A stretch of 64,000 nt of DNA from Virgibacillus sp. AGTR (GCF_016919725.2 NZ_JAJERH010000001.1:145033-209032); one strand, 5' to 3'. Positions 33,381 to 42,747 are shown, counted from the first letter of the stretch. The notes: generated by a model not told the origin, from the sequence alone. Translations and numbers: made by a program.

Positions 33381-34301
33381 TTAAGTGGGCTGTAAAAGTT
33401 TCCCGTATTCAACCAAGGTTTCACGAATTTCGTTTTGAAGCGATTTTGAAGGTAAATCCATCGGCAGTCGTAATACGGGTTCGATTTTCCCCATCATCCC
33501 TAAAGCTGTCTTTACTGGTGCAGGGTTTGTATCTTTAAATAGGACATCATTTAATTTCATTAATTCAAAATGCAAGTCTTGTGCACGCTTCACATCCCCC
33601 ATTGTCCATGCATCATGCATCTCCGCTACCTTTGCTGGTTCTACATTAGCTGTTGCACTGATTGATCCTGCACCACCAATAGTCAACATCGGATAACAAA
33701 GTAATTCAATACCTGAATATAATAGGAAGTCTCTACCACAACGAAGCATTACTCTGTTCACATGTTCAAAATCCTTATTTGATTCTTTAACACCCACAAT
33801 ATTTGGACAATCCTCATTTAATTTAGCTAATGTTTCTACTTCCATATTTAATGCAGTGCGACCCGGAATATTATATACAATAATTGGTATATCCACCGAA
33901 TCTGCTACCGTCTTGAAATGCTTATATAATGCTTGCTGATTCGGTTTATTATAATATGGAACAATAACCATGGCTGCATCTGCACCAATTTCTTGTGCCT
34001 TTCTTGTTAAATACATGGTTTCATCGTGGTTCGTTGAGCCAGTACCTGGTGCAAATGGTACTCGACCATTAATTGTTTTCTTCGCGTTATCCATTACTTT
34101 GACCCGTTCTTCAATGGTCAGTGAACTTGGTTCCCCTGATGTACCTGTAACAGAAATCGCATGTGTACCATTGTTCAACTGATATTCAATCAGTTCCGAT
34201 TGTTTATCGTAATCAATTGAAAAATCAGCTTTGAACGGTGTAATAACTGGAGTGATTGACCCCCTTAAACGCTGCTTTATTTCCTCATATGTCTTGGTCA
34301 T
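33381..34301 (-). CDS. DapA-family class I aldolase/lyase of the 4-hydroxyphenylacetate cluster
   Basis: About 306 residues of the dihydrodipicolinate synthase/N-acetylneuraminate lyase family: GSITPVITPFKADFSIDYDK, GTSGEPSSLTIEER, the tyrosine motif YNIPGRTALNM and the Schiff-base lysine in VGVKESNKD. AAAGGATG is placed best for ATG 34301; ATG 34310 is too close. It lies between hpaD and hpaG, where a pyruvate-forming aldolase is needed (HHED to pyruvate and succinic semialdehyde). HpaI, a class II enzyme, is absent, so this is probably its functional replacement. True lysine biosynthesis is unlikely in this place. Confidence 0.8.
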   Translation of the reverse strand: MTKTYEEIKQRLRGSITPVITPFKADFSIDYDKQSELIEYQLNNGTHAISVTGTSGEPSSLTIEERVKVMDNAKKTINGRVPFAPGTGSTNHDETMYLTRKAQEIGADAAMVIVPYYNKPNQQALYKHFKTVADSVDIPIIVYNIPGRTALNMEVETLAKLNEDCPNIVGVKESNKDFEHVNRVMLRCGRDFLLYSGIELLCYPMLTIGGAGSISATANVEPAKVAEMHDAWTMGDVKRAQDLHFELMKLNDVLFKDTNPAPVKTALGMMGKIEPVLRLPMDLPSKSLQNEIRETLVEYGKLLQPT

Positions 34302-34342
34302 TTTGCTCATCCTTTCTTTTCATTAAACGATTTGAATTAACC

Positions 34343-35323
34343 TTATAGTACAAATTGCGGTTTTCTTTTTTTCAATTTCGGTTCATGTAGCGGCAATTTT
34401 CTCTCAGTTTGTACATCCAAAACTCTAGACGCTTCTTCAAACCAGCTGTCCGGCGCTTCATGTCCCCAAAATGTTTGTCGCATTGGATCATCTAAATCCC
34501 ACTTAATTGGTTTGAAGTCGGGGTCACTCGTTAAATAATCTCCATTATATAATTCAATTCGATGACCATCTGGATCTCTTAGGTACAAGAAGAAGGCATT
34601 GGATAATCCATGACGACCTGGCCCACGTTCAATATTTGGTCCATACCCCATAGCCGCAAGCACATCACAACCATCTATTAAACTCATTGGGTCTTTTAGC
34701 CAAAAACCAATGTGATGTAGCCGTGGTCCTTGCCCATTCATGAATGCAACATCATGAACGGATGGCTTACGATGTAGCCAAGCAGCCCATATTTTATCTT
34801 CTTCTCCAACGGTATATTCTGAACACATAAATCCAAGTTGGTTGATATAAAAGTCATATGCTTGCTCCACATTTGGTACCATACAGTTAAAATGATCAAT
34901 CCGCTGTACTTTCGCACCTTTATACAGGTCATAGCGTTGTAATAGGCGGTCAACCGTCTCCATTTCTGCGTAAAATTCTAATGGTAAACCAGAAATATCT
35001 TGAACTCGTAATGCACGCCCAAGTGCTCGTTGTGTTCCTTTTTCTAACCACTTCGCATCATTGCCTTGGCTAAGAAAGAATTTCTCCAGTTCATCGAGAT
35101 CTTTTTCAGAGGTAACTTTATAGCTTATTGCTTCCACAGCAGCCTCCGGTTTCTTTCTTAACCAGAGGCTGTGATGATTGTGTTCTTCCAGCCCGCGGAA
35201 AAAAATATTCTCATCATCCGCTTCTGACTCGATAAATCCGAGCGCTTCATAAAAAGCTTTAGACTTTTTTAAATCGGTTACGTGTAAAATGGCACGACCT
35301 GAACGAATAATATCAAAGTTCAT
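34343..35323 (-). CDS. hpaD: 3,4-dihydroxyphenylacetate 2,3-dioxygenase
   Basis: 326-residue type I extradiol dioxygenase with two VOC domains. Metal ligands by family position are H144 (RIDHFNCMVP), H203 (RLHHIGFW) and E257 (HRIELYNGD). It cleaves homoprotocatechuate to 5-carboxymethyl-2-hydroxymuconic semialdehyde. A longer frame begins at 35353, but GGGGAGGGG precedes ATG 35323 at good distance and the family starts with this residue. It follows hpaE and precedes the DapA-like gene. Confidence 0.92.
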   Translation of the reverse strand: MNFDIIRSGRAILHVTDLKKSKAFYEALGFIESEADDENIFFRGLEEHNHHSLWLRKKPEAAVEAISYKVTSEKDLDELEKFFLSQGNDAKWLEKGTQRALGRALRVQDISGLPLEFYAEMETVDRLLQRYDLYKGAKVQRIDHFNCMVPNVEQAYDFYINQLGFMCSEYTVGEEDKIWAAWLHRKPSVHDVAFMNGQGPRLHHIGFWLKDPMSLIDGCDVLAAMGYGPNIERGPGRHGLSNAFFLYLRDPDGHRIELYNGDYLTSDPDFKPIKWDLDDPMRQTFWGHEAPDSWFEEASRVLDVQTERKLPLHEPKLKKRKPQFVL

Positions 35324-35361
35324 GCTGGCATTCCCCTCCCCATATAAAATCATGACAGCTA

Positions 35362-36864
35362 TTACTTTCCAAATTGCGGAATAGGATGATCCTTTAAAGC
35401 AACATGGATAATTTGTGTTTCCGTATAGAATTCAAAGGCATAATGTCCACCTTCACGACCAATTCCACTGTGCTTTGATCCTCCAAATGGTGTTCTTAAA
35501 TCACGTACATTCTGTGAATTCACCCATAACATACCAGAATCAATCGCTTGAGCAACACGATGCCCCCGTTGTATATTCTGTGTCCAAACGTAACCAGCTA
35601 AGCCGTAGCGAACATCGTTAGCTAAGTCAATAACTTCTTGTTCATCTGTAAATGTCATTGCAGCAATAACTGGTCCAAATATTTCTTCCTGTATCACACG
35701 CATTTGATTAGTTGCATTCAGAATAAGGGTTGGCGCAACGTAATTACCTTTGCTGTCTGGAACATTTCCACTAATTACTTCGCATCCTTCTTTTTTAGCA
35801 ATTTCAAGATAATTCCTGACATTAGCATAATGATTTTTATGAATAAGTGGACCAACCTGTGTATCTGCTTCTAACGGATCTCCTACTTTTATCTTGTTTA
35901 TACGTTGTTTTAACTTATGAATAAACTCATCAGCTATATGTTCATGCACATACAAGCGCGAATTCGCCGTACAGCGCTCTCCATTAAACGAGAATATCCC
36001 CCATGTACATGCATCAAGTGCACGTTCAACATCAGCATCGTCAAAAACAATAATTGGTGATTTTCCACCTAACTCCATAGAAAAGCTCTTCAAAGCGTCC
36101 GCACCATTTTTTAAGATTTCTGAGCCAGTAGTCGTCTCTCCAGTAAATGAAATCAACTCAACATCGGGATGTGCTACAAGGGAAGCACCTGCTGTTTCTC
36201 CATAGCCGTGAACTACATTAAATACGCCTTTAGGAAGTCCTGCCTTGTCTATGATTTCTGCCAATCGATTAGCAGTCAATGGAGACCACTCCGCCGGCTT
36301 TAAGATAACGGTATTCCCAGTAGCCAATGCTGGTGCTATTTTCCATGTTTCTAACATAAATGGTGCATTCCATGGTGTAATTAACCCAGCAATACCAATT
36401 GGTTTATGAATGGTATAATTTAAAAATTCATCATCCACTTGATATGCTTCTCCTACCATGCGCGTAGAAACCATTTCAGCATAAAAACGGAAATTATAGG
36501 CTGCTCTACTCACCATTTTCTTGGTTTGACTTATTGGTAAACCAGTATCAAATGATTCTAGAGGGGCTATCTCTTCAATATGCTCATCAATAAGATCTGC
36601 AATTTTGTAGACATATGCAAGCCGATCTTTTACTTTTAAGTTGCCCCATTCTCCGTTAAAGGCAGCTCTTGCTGCCTGTACAGCTTTCTTAATATCAGCT
36701 TGATCACCTGATGCAACCTTGTTTATGGTTTCATTTGTATATGGACTTATATTTTCAAATGTGTGCTGACTTTCGGCTTCAACGAATTCTCCATTGATAT
36801 AGAGCTTGATATCTTTTGTTTGCTGTTTCATTTTCAAATGCTGATCAGCTACTTGATTAGCCAT
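35362..36864 (-). CDS. hpaE: 5-carboxymethyl-2-hydroxymuconate semialdehyde dehydrogenase
   Basis: 500-residue NAD-dependent aldehyde dehydrogenase. Visible active-site parts are N166 (TPWNAPF), K189 (VILKPAEWSP), E264 (MELGGKSP) and the nucleophile C298 (FNGERCTANSR). In this cluster it oxidises the ring-cleavage semialdehyde to 5-carboxymethyl-2-hydroxymuconate. AAAGGAG precedes ATG 36864. A copy of the 12-mer operator-like site lies 34 bases upstream, so a promoter may be located between hpaC and hpaE. Confidence 0.92.
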   Translation of the reverse strand: MANQVADQHLKMKQQTKDIKLYINGEFVEAESQHTFENISPYTNETINKVASGDQADIKKAVQAARAAFNGEWGNLKVKDRLAYVYKIADLIDEHIEEIAPLESFDTGLPISQTKKMVSRAAYNFRFYAEMVSTRMVGEAYQVDDEFLNYTIHKPIGIAGLITPWNAPFMLETWKIAPALATGNTVILKPAEWSPLTANRLAEIIDKAGLPKGVFNVVHGYGETAGASLVAHPDVELISFTGETTTGSEILKNGADALKSFSMELGGKSPIIVFDDADVERALDACTWGIFSFNGERCTANSRLYVHEHIADEFIHKLKQRINKIKVGDPLEADTQVGPLIHKNHYANVRNYLEIAKKEGCEVISGNVPDSKGNYVAPTLILNATNQMRVIQEEIFGPVIAAMTFTDEQEVIDLANDVRYGLAGYVWTQNIQRGHRVAQAIDSGMLWVNSQNVRDLRTPFGGSKHSGIGREGGHYAFEFYTETQIIHVALKDHPIPQFGK

Positions 36865-36897
36865 GTGATTTCCACTCCTTTGAATATAATATATTAA

Positions 36898-36909
36898 ATC
36901 ATATATAAT
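36898..36909. promoter_or_regulatory. operator-like site ATCATATATAAT, copy 3 (hpaE)
   Basis: Exact copy of the island 12-mer in the 60-base gap between hpaC and hpaE, 34 bases upstream of the hpaE start. Confidence 0.6.
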
Positions 36910-36924
36910 AATTTCGATCGTTAA

Positions 36925-37398
36925 CTATACATATTCAACGGGTTCATGTTTTCCGTATTTTCCACCGAAGAATGTTAACGGATTTCCATCTGTTACATTC
37001 ATATCGATCACTTTACCAATAAACAATGTATGATCTCCAACTTTTACGCTACGATCTAAATCACATACTATGGAGGCTAGAGCGTTTTGGATTACCGGAA
37101 CTTGTTGTATATAATCAAATTCTATTTCCTCGTCAGCATTTGCTTGACCAGCAAAGTGCATGGAAATATCCTGCTGCTTATCAGACAGAAAACTAACAGC
37201 AAATTTCTCAGACTGGTTTATTTTATTTAACATATTAGCTCGATTGTCAATGGAAACCGTTATCAATTGAGGATCTAGTGAAACAGACATAAACGCATTC
37301 GCTGTCATGCCATGATGATTATCTCCCGATTTTGTTGTAATTACCGTAACTCCAGTGGCAAATCTCCCCATTGCATTACGAAACTCTCTGTTTTCCAT
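36925..37398 (-). CDS. hpaC: flavin reductase component of 4-hydroxyphenylacetate 3-monooxygenase
   Basis: 157-residue flavin reductase-like protein: FRNAMGRFATGVTVITTKSG, GMTANAFMSVSLDPQLITVS and DHTLFIGKVIDMN are typical of HpaC. It supplies reduced flavin to HpaB. AAAGGAGGAG precedes ATG 37398. It is the second gene of the cluster, 347 bases after hpaB. Confidence 0.92.
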   Translation of the reverse strand: MENREFRNAMGRFATGVTVITTKSGDNHHGMTANAFMSVSLDPQLITVSIDNRANMLNKINQSEKFAVSFLSDKQQDISMHFAGQANADEEIEFDYIQQVPVIQNALASIVCDLDRSVKVGDHTLFIGKVIDMNVTDGNPLTFFGGKYGKHEPVEYV

Positions 37399-37745
37399 GC
37401 TAATTCTCCTCCTTTATTGTAAGATGGAAACTGACTCTACGGAAATCATGGAAATTACTTAGAACATCTATCTTGGTAGTCTTACTCATAACGCATTCGA
37501 TTTTACTACCACCAACCATTGGCTATCACCGTTATATTGCAATACGCCACTTGAGAACCTTATAGCTTCCTTCATGTGGCTGCCTGTTGGCTTAAGTAAA
37601 TTACAATTTATAACTGTATTAGAGAAAGTAATTTTCATTTGATAATGAACACCGAGCCAATTTCTAGGCTCAATGTATTACCATCAATTTTATTTGGCTT
37701 TCATAATAAAATATCGCTACATTTCTGATATGAAAAATGAAAATT
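37399..37745. other. gap between hpaB and hpaC
   Basis: Contains the weak 50-residue frame described separately and a short GAGCC/GGCTC hairpin at about 37652-37669. I see no promoter or clear terminator. Confidence 0.35.
37486..37638 (-). CDS. possible 50-residue protein or remnant between hpaB and hpaC
   Basis: ATG 37638 opens a frame beginning MKITFSNTVINCNLLKPTGS and including SGVLQYNGDSQWLVVVKSN before TGA. The second half faintly recalls the middle of HPr-like proteins, followed by a sudden stop, so it may be the rest of a lost gene. No good ribosome binding site is seen. Confidence 0.25.
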   Translation of the reverse strand: MKITFSNTVINCNLLKPTGSHMKEAIRFSSGVLQYNGDSQWLVVVKSNAL

Positions 37746-39212
37746 TTATAATTTCACTTGCCCCATGTGCTGACTACTTAAAAAGTCCCGAACTTGGGCT
37801 TTATACACTTCTTTATCATATTTATCAAAATACGCCATGCCCATTTTAATTGGATCGCCAAAAAAGTAGTATTCATAATGCGTTTGGCGACTACCAAATG
37901 CACTCATTGTCAAATCCCAAGCTAAACGAAAAATCTGTACGCGCTCATAACCTTCAACGTTTTTTCCTTGCATAGCACGATGAAGAATTGGACCAATTTC
38001 TTCATTTTCGAAATCAGCATATGTTGGTATTCCCATCATGCCTGATGCTCCTAAAATCCTTAGTATTTCAGCCATTCTCGGATAAACACGAGGAAACCAA
38101 TTTCTAGCAGCATCTAAAGCTTGGAAATTAGGTGTCATCATCCCCCACCTATCCAATTTTGCGCTATGCTCAGCTCGAAATAGATGAGATTTCATTGTTT
38201 CTAAGGTAAGCATGATTTCTGTGCCTTTATCTTTTACGTGCTGGAATCCATCAATGCCAATCGAATCCATTAGTGTAAGAACAACCCCAAGCAGGAATTC
38301 AGTTTTAGCGATATCCTTGACAATCACTTGATGTGTCATATGCACAACTGCATTCGTCTCAGAAAATGCCCGATTACATATGGATGAATTTTCTAAAACG
38401 AAGATTCGGTCCCACGGTACAAGTACATGATCAAATGCGACAATGGTATCCCCTTCTTCAAATTTAGAACTGAGTGGATGATCATATTGATTCTTTCCAT
38501 AGTCAAACGATTCACGACTCAAATACTTTAGTCCTGGTGTGTTATTCGGAATTGCAAAAGCTAACGAATAAGGATCGTCTAATTCACCTGATTTTTTAAC
38601 TGTAGATGGAAATACTAGAATTTCATCCGTAATACCACCTTGCGTTGCTAAAAGGCGAATCCCATCAACTACGACACCTTCATCATTTTTTTCTACTACA
38701 TGAAGAGCGACATTTGCATCTTTCTGCTCAGCCTGAATCTTTGCACGATTCACCTGTGGGTGAATTAATGTATGGGTCAAACTAATGTCTTTTTCCCTTG
38801 CAAAAGTAGCAAAGTTCCTTGCGTTTTCAGCAAACATTGGGTCACCCTCGGCATAGAATTCACTTGCTGCTCCCATTGCCATAACATCAGCATTTAAATA
38901 ATCAGGAGATCTTCCCATTAACCCTTTCGTAAAACTTTGCCATTCCATAATTGCCTCACGTCGCTCGATTAGTTCATCAATGGTGGTTGGTACCATAAAT
39001 GTCTTCCCTACTTGGTCTCCTGTAGTAGGAGAAGTGTAGAGCATTTTTTTTGGTTTTTCATATTGAATATCATATAGTCTTGCCATGGACTGAACTGCAT
39101 TTTTAAATGCCGGATGCTCTGTTACATCTTCAACACGTTCTCCATGAATATACACATTATTATTCGCTTGCTTTAAACGATCGATATATTGTTTTCCTGA
39201 TTTTGCTGGCAT
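37746..39212 (-). CDS. hpaB: 4-hydroxyphenylacetate 3-monooxygenase, oxygenase component
   Basis: 488 residues of the HpaB/two-component flavin monooxygenase family. It hydroxylates 4-hydroxyphenylacetate to homoprotocatechuate with FADH2 from HpaC. Typical stretches are GKQYIDRLKQANNNVYIHGE, FTKGLMGRSPDYLN, LTHTLIHPQVNR and WDRIFVLENSSICN. AGGAGG precedes ATG 39212. It is the first gene of the degradative series. A consensus cre site at 39237 lies 25 bases upstream of the start and predicts catabolite repression. Confidence 0.94.
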   Translation of the reverse strand: MPAKSGKQYIDRLKQANNNVYIHGERVEDVTEHPAFKNAVQSMARLYDIQYEKPKKMLYTSPTTGDQVGKTFMVPTTIDELIERREAIMEWQSFTKGLMGRSPDYLNADVMAMGAASEFYAEGDPMFAENARNFATFAREKDISLTHTLIHPQVNRAKIQAEQKDANVALHVVEKNDEGVVVDGIRLLATQGGITDEILVFPSTVKKSGELDDPYSLAFAIPNNTPGLKYLSRESFDYGKNQYDHPLSSKFEEGDTIVAFDHVLVPWDRIFVLENSSICNRAFSETNAVVHMTHQVIVKDIAKTEFLLGVVLTLMDSIGIDGFQHVKDKGTEIMLTLETMKSHLFRAEHSAKLDRWGMMTPNFQALDAARNWFPRVYPRMAEILRILGASGMMGIPTYADFENEEIGPILHRAMQGKNVEGYERVQIFRLAWDLTMSAFGSRQTHYEYYFFGDPIKMGMAYFDKYDKEVYKAQVRDFLSSQHMGQVKL

Positions 39213-39236
39213 ATACTTTCCTCCTATACTTTATTA

Positions 39237-39251
39237 TTGTAAGCGGTATCA
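39237..39251. promoter_or_regulatory. cre site (CcpA) in front of hpaB
   Basis: TTGTAAGCGGTATCA matches WTGNAANCGNWNNCW at every position. It lies between the hpaB start and its presumed promoter, a place suited to roadblock or repression. Confidence 0.65.
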
Positions 39252-39399
39252 TTTCGGTCCAATGCACAAACTTTTTTCTGAATAATACCTTTAATTAGAA
39301 TAATAGCACGATTATTTCTATATTAATAATATCTATTTCATTAGTAATCTATATATATAATATATATTTGTTTTAAAAGATATTGTTTTTGTACATCAA

Positions 39400-39411
39400 A
39401 TCATATATAAT
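39400..39411. promoter_or_regulatory. operator-like site ATCATATATAAT, copy 4 (hpaB/lysR intergenic)
   Basis: Exact copy of the island 12-mer, 46 bases upstream of the LysR-type start and 188 bases upstream of hpaB. A cre-like sequence with one mismatch follows at 39417-39431. Confidence 0.6.
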
Positions 39412-39456
39412 CCAATGAAAGTAAGCGTTACCAACTAAAAAAGGATGAATAGCTCA

Positions 39457-40362
39457 ATGGAAATAAGACATTTACGGTATTTTCAAGCTATAGCTAATGA
39501 AGGGCAAATTACCCGAGCAGCTAATAAATTACATATGGCCCAGCCACCACTAAGTCAAAGCTTGAAGTCATTAGAAGAAGAACTAGGAGTTAAATTATTG
39601 GAACGTAACGGGCGTAAAATGGAATTAACAGATGCAGGAACAGTACTCTATAATAAAATTAACGAATTGTTCGATACATTAGAAGAAACAATTACAGAGG
39701 TAAAAGAAACTGGGACGGGTACGAAGGGAAGTATTTCGCTCGGTTGTGTGAAAACTTGCTTCTCTCACATACCAAGGCAAATAAAGCTATTTCAGGAAAA
39801 ATACCCTCACGTACACTTTTATTTAAAAGAAGGAGATTCCTATTCGCTTGCTGAACAACTAAGTAATCGAGATATTGACATTGCCATTATTCGTTTACCA
39901 TTAGAGATGCAAGCCTTTAATTCCCTTTCCCTTCCGGATGAAAAATATATCGTAGTAATGCCAGAACAATGGTGCGAATCTTCCATGATAGCTACTACAA
40001 TGAGACAACTAAGCACATTTCCATTGTTACTATTACACAGAATTAGCGGCATTGGACAATATGAATTAATCCTTGATCAATTTGAAAGTTTTAATCTACA
40101 CCCTAAAATAGTCTGTGAATGTCCAGATGTAGACATGATTCTCCAACTTGTTAGTGAGGAGGTTGGAGCAACAATTGTTCCTGAGTCGACACTATCTGGA
40201 CATCAATTACGTGGGCTAAAAACATTAACAATAGAAGATAATACAATCATTTCTCAGTCATCTCTTATTTGGTTAAAGGACCGTTACCTTTCTAAAAGTA
40301 CAAGGCGATTTATTGAATTATTTCAATCCGAAAAGCTTGAGAAAGAAACTATCTTCGAATGA
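39457..40362 (+). CDS. LysR-family transcription regulator
   Basis: 301 residues. N-terminal winged helix MEIRHLRYFQAIANEGQITR, then AANKLHMAQPPLSQSLKSLE, and a periplasmic-binding-like effector domain. ATG 39445 overlaps the ribosome binding site AAAAAGGA; ATG 39457 is the family-typical start. It is divergent from hpaB, the usual LysR arrangement, so it probably activates the hydroxyphenylacetate genes in response to an aromatic acid. It acts beside a GntR regulator in the same island. Confidence 0.87.
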   Translation: MEIRHLRYFQAIANEGQITRAANKLHMAQPPLSQSLKSLEEELGVKLLERNGRKMELTDAGTVLYNKINELFDTLEETITEVKETGTGTKGSISLGCVKTCFSHIPRQIKLFQEKYPHVHFYLKEGDSYSLAEQLSNRDIDIAIIRLPLEMQAFNSLSLPDEKYIVVMPEQWCESSMIATTMRQLSTFPLLLLHRISGIGQYELILDQFESFNLHPKIVCECPDVDMILQLVSEEVGATIVPESTLSGHQLRGLKTLTIEDNTIISQSSLIWLKDRYLSKSTRRFIELFQSEKLEKETIFE

Positions 40363-40403
40363 CCGATTGGATGATACGCATAAGATTTGTTAGTTTCAAC
40401 CAT

Positions 40404-41027
40404 TTAAATCATTCCTCCAGGATGAATCGCATACATTTTACCATCTAATGCAAAGGAAGCTTTACCTGTTTCTTCTGATACAACAAGTACAACTGCGTCA
40501 CTAATTTCAGATAATCCTAATGCAGCCCTATGTCGTGTTCCCATTTTTTTATCACCTGCTACCTGTTGAGAGAGAGGAAGAACATTTCCCGCAGAGATTA
40601 TGGTATTCCCTTTAATTAGGACAGCGCCATCATGAAGTGGGCTTCCAGGGTAAAATATGGATTCCAATAAGGCATAACTAAGATTTGCACCAACTGGAAT
40701 CCCAGAATGTAGGAATGTTTCCAACATATCATTTCGTTCAACAACCATGAGTGCCCCGTGTTTACGCTCGGAAAAATGTTGTATCGCTGTTGATAAGGCT
40801 TGATAGCGATCAGTGTATGAGGATAAGTATGAATTTAAATAATACGAAGCAGCTGTCTTTTGTAAATCATGAAACGTATGATGGATATGCTCAAACTCAT
40901 TTAATATACAGCAGTCTTTTCTTTCAATTGTATCAAGCACATGATTAATATCAGATGTAATTTGTGTTAAATATTTGCTTAAATGGTTCTGCATTTCATC
41001 AGATAGCCCTAGATTAACATTATCCAT
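40404..41027 (-). CDS. cdaS: diadenylate cyclase CdaS (sporulation type)
   Basis: 207 residues, the same length as B. subtilis CdaS (YojJ). An N-terminal two-helix regulatory part (about 1-60) precedes the DisA_N domain with the catalytic SPLHDGAVLI and GTRHRAALGLSE. It makes cyclic di-AMP from two ATP; in B. subtilis CdaS acts in the spore or germination. AGAGGTG precedes ATG 41027; the three codons upstream are not used. It is convergent with the LysR gene. Confidence 0.88.
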   Translation of the reverse strand: MDNVNLGLSDEMQNHLSKYLTQITSDINHVLDTIERKDCCILNEFEHIHHTFHDLQKTAASYYLNSYLSSYTDRYQALSTAIQHFSERKHGALMVVERNDMLETFLHSGIPVGANLSYALLESIFYPGSPLHDGAVLIKGNTIISAGNVLPLSQQVAGDKKMGTRHRAALGLSEISDAVVLVVSEETGKASFALDGKMYAIHPGGMI

Positions 41028-41131
41028 TTTACACACCTCTATCTTTTTTATCGGTTCTACTTACTTTTTCCCTTTAAAAGAAAGGTATACGGACATCTAT
41101 TGTTTTATATTATTTATTGAAGTATATATCG

Positions 41132-41596
41132 TTAATTAACATCCCCAAGATAAACGGGAGGCTTTACTTCAGCCATATATTCAATTAAATAGGGACGAAG
41201 TGCTTTTGGATATAGCCGATAGTTCTCAATGCTTGAAATAGGTAGCCAAGCTACATCAATTTGACCATCATCAGGAAGAACGCCATTCATTACTTGGCTT
41301 CTATCTCCCTCTAAACTAGCAATAAACATATATTCGATTTGATGCGTATCCCCATCATATGTGGCATGTTCATGATTTTTTCCGATATATTCACGTATGC
41401 ACAATAATTCACCAATTTCTACAACTGCACTTATCTCTTCTAATACTTCTCTTTTTAAGGCCTGATGTAAATTTTCACCTTTATTTTGCCCACCTCCAGG
41501 CAACAAATAATAATAGCCATCTCTATCTTGCTTCATTATTGTTAAAATTTCACCCTCATGAATAATAATTGCTTTGGCAGAATTTCTAATCCCCAT
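41132..41596 (-). CDS. Nudix hydrolase
   Basis: 154 residues. The Nudix box is GGGQNKGENLHQALKREVLE followed by EI, matching GX5EX7REUXEEXGU closely. It hydrolyses a nucleoside diphosphate linked to another group; the substrate cannot be deduced. TAGGAGGG precedes ATG 41596. It is alone on the minus strand. Confidence 0.85.
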   Translation of the reverse strand: MGIRNSAKAIIIHEGEILTIMKQDRDGYYYLLPGGGQNKGENLHQALKREVLEEISAVVEIGELLCIREYIGKNHEHATYDGDTHQIEYMFIASLEGDRSQVMNGVLPDDGQIDVAWLPISSIENYRLYPKALRPYLIEYMAEVKPPVYLGDVN

Positions 41597-41817
41597 AACT
41601 TTCCCTCCTACGCTTTTTTACGCTTGTATTCTCATGTGCAAAGTTATTGATTAATTAACTTAGAGTAATGAATCGTTTATCATTACATATAAAATTAATC
41701 TAATTAAACCTAGATGAATAATTAGTCTTTTTATACTTTTCAAAACTGGCTGTAACGTAAGGCAGTGTATTATTCATGCGGAAAAATTACTCATCCTCTA
41801 TGCTAATCTATTAATAA

Positions 41818-41846
41818 GGGAGCTCTATTTCTTAACATAGACTCCC
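41818..41846 (-). terminator. hairpin downstream of plsC
   Basis: GGGAG.CTCTAT pairs with ATAG.ACTCCC with small mismatches; only weak T-runs follow. Confidence 0.5.
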
Positions 41847-41857
41847 TCTTGTTGAGA

Positions 41858-42451
41858 TCACTTTGACTGGAGCTTCTGCTGGAGCAGACGTAATTCCTGA
41901 TTTAGTTCAGCTAACATAACTTCCATTCCCTCTTTTTTAGTCAAATCTGTTGACAGATAAATTGGTTTGCCATATATAATTTTCGGTTTCACACGCGTCA
42001 ACAGATCTTTAAAATTATTTGGCCCACTATAAGCCACCGGAATAATTGGAACATTCGCATGTCCTGCAATCGTAACTGCACCTCTTTTTAAAGGAACTTC
42101 CTCACTCGTTCTCGTACCACTTGGAAAAATCCCCACAACCTTTCCCTCAGATAGTAAACGTCTGGGAATTTTAATGGTACTCGGACCAGGATTTTCTCTA
42201 TCAACCGGAAATGCGTGGAGCCCCTCCATCAACCATTTTAAAAATCGAGTTTGAAAGAGCTCTTTTTTTGCCATATAATGGATTTTTGTTGGCAGAACAG
42301 ATACTCCGAGCCATAATATATCAACCCAACCTGTATGCGTACAAGCTATAACATAGCCACCTGATGTCGGTACATTTTGCTTTTCGTATACACTCAATCT
42401 TCCAAACAAACGTAATATTATTTTTAAAGCATGTGCTGCGAAATAATACAT
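41858..42451 (-). CDS. plsC: 1-acyl-sn-glycerol-3-phosphate acyltransferase (PlsC family)
   Basis: 197 residues. Acyltransferase motif HX4D is HTGWVD (H39, D44), and the substrate-binding motif is FPSGTRT, a variant of FPEGTRS. It forms phosphatidic acid at the membrane. AAGGGG nine bases before ATG 42451 decides the start; an upstream GTG at 42469 overlaps the site. It is divergent from the TetR gene at 42748. Confidence 0.85.
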   Translation of the reverse strand: MYYFAAHALKIILRLFGRLSVYEKQNVPTSGGYVIACTHTGWVDILWLGVSVLPTKIHYMAKKELFQTRFLKWLMEGLHAFPVDRENPGPSTIKIPRRLLSEGKVVGIFPSGTRTSEEVPLKRGAVTIAGHANVPIIPVAYSGPNNFKDLLTRVKPKIIYGKPIYLSTDLTKKEGMEVMLAELNQELRLLQQKLQSK

Positions 42452-42747
42452 ATCCTGAAACCCCTTCACTTTATAAATAGATTGATTTATTCTTACGACT
42501 TCATTCTAACATAAAGTATTAATACCTGATACTAATATTGTATAAAGCTCAACAATTTTTTTAAGCTTCTCTCAATAATATTCGTTCTCATTGCTAAGAA
42601 GATAGTAATCGGTTACGATAATCTTATGCTGCATAAGGTATAGCTAATATTATCCTTCCATTATTTGCAGTTGAACGACGCTGGTTCTTACAGGAATGGA
42701 GCAAAATTATCTTTTTCTTCCTGTGAGAGCGGAATAAAGGTGATAAG

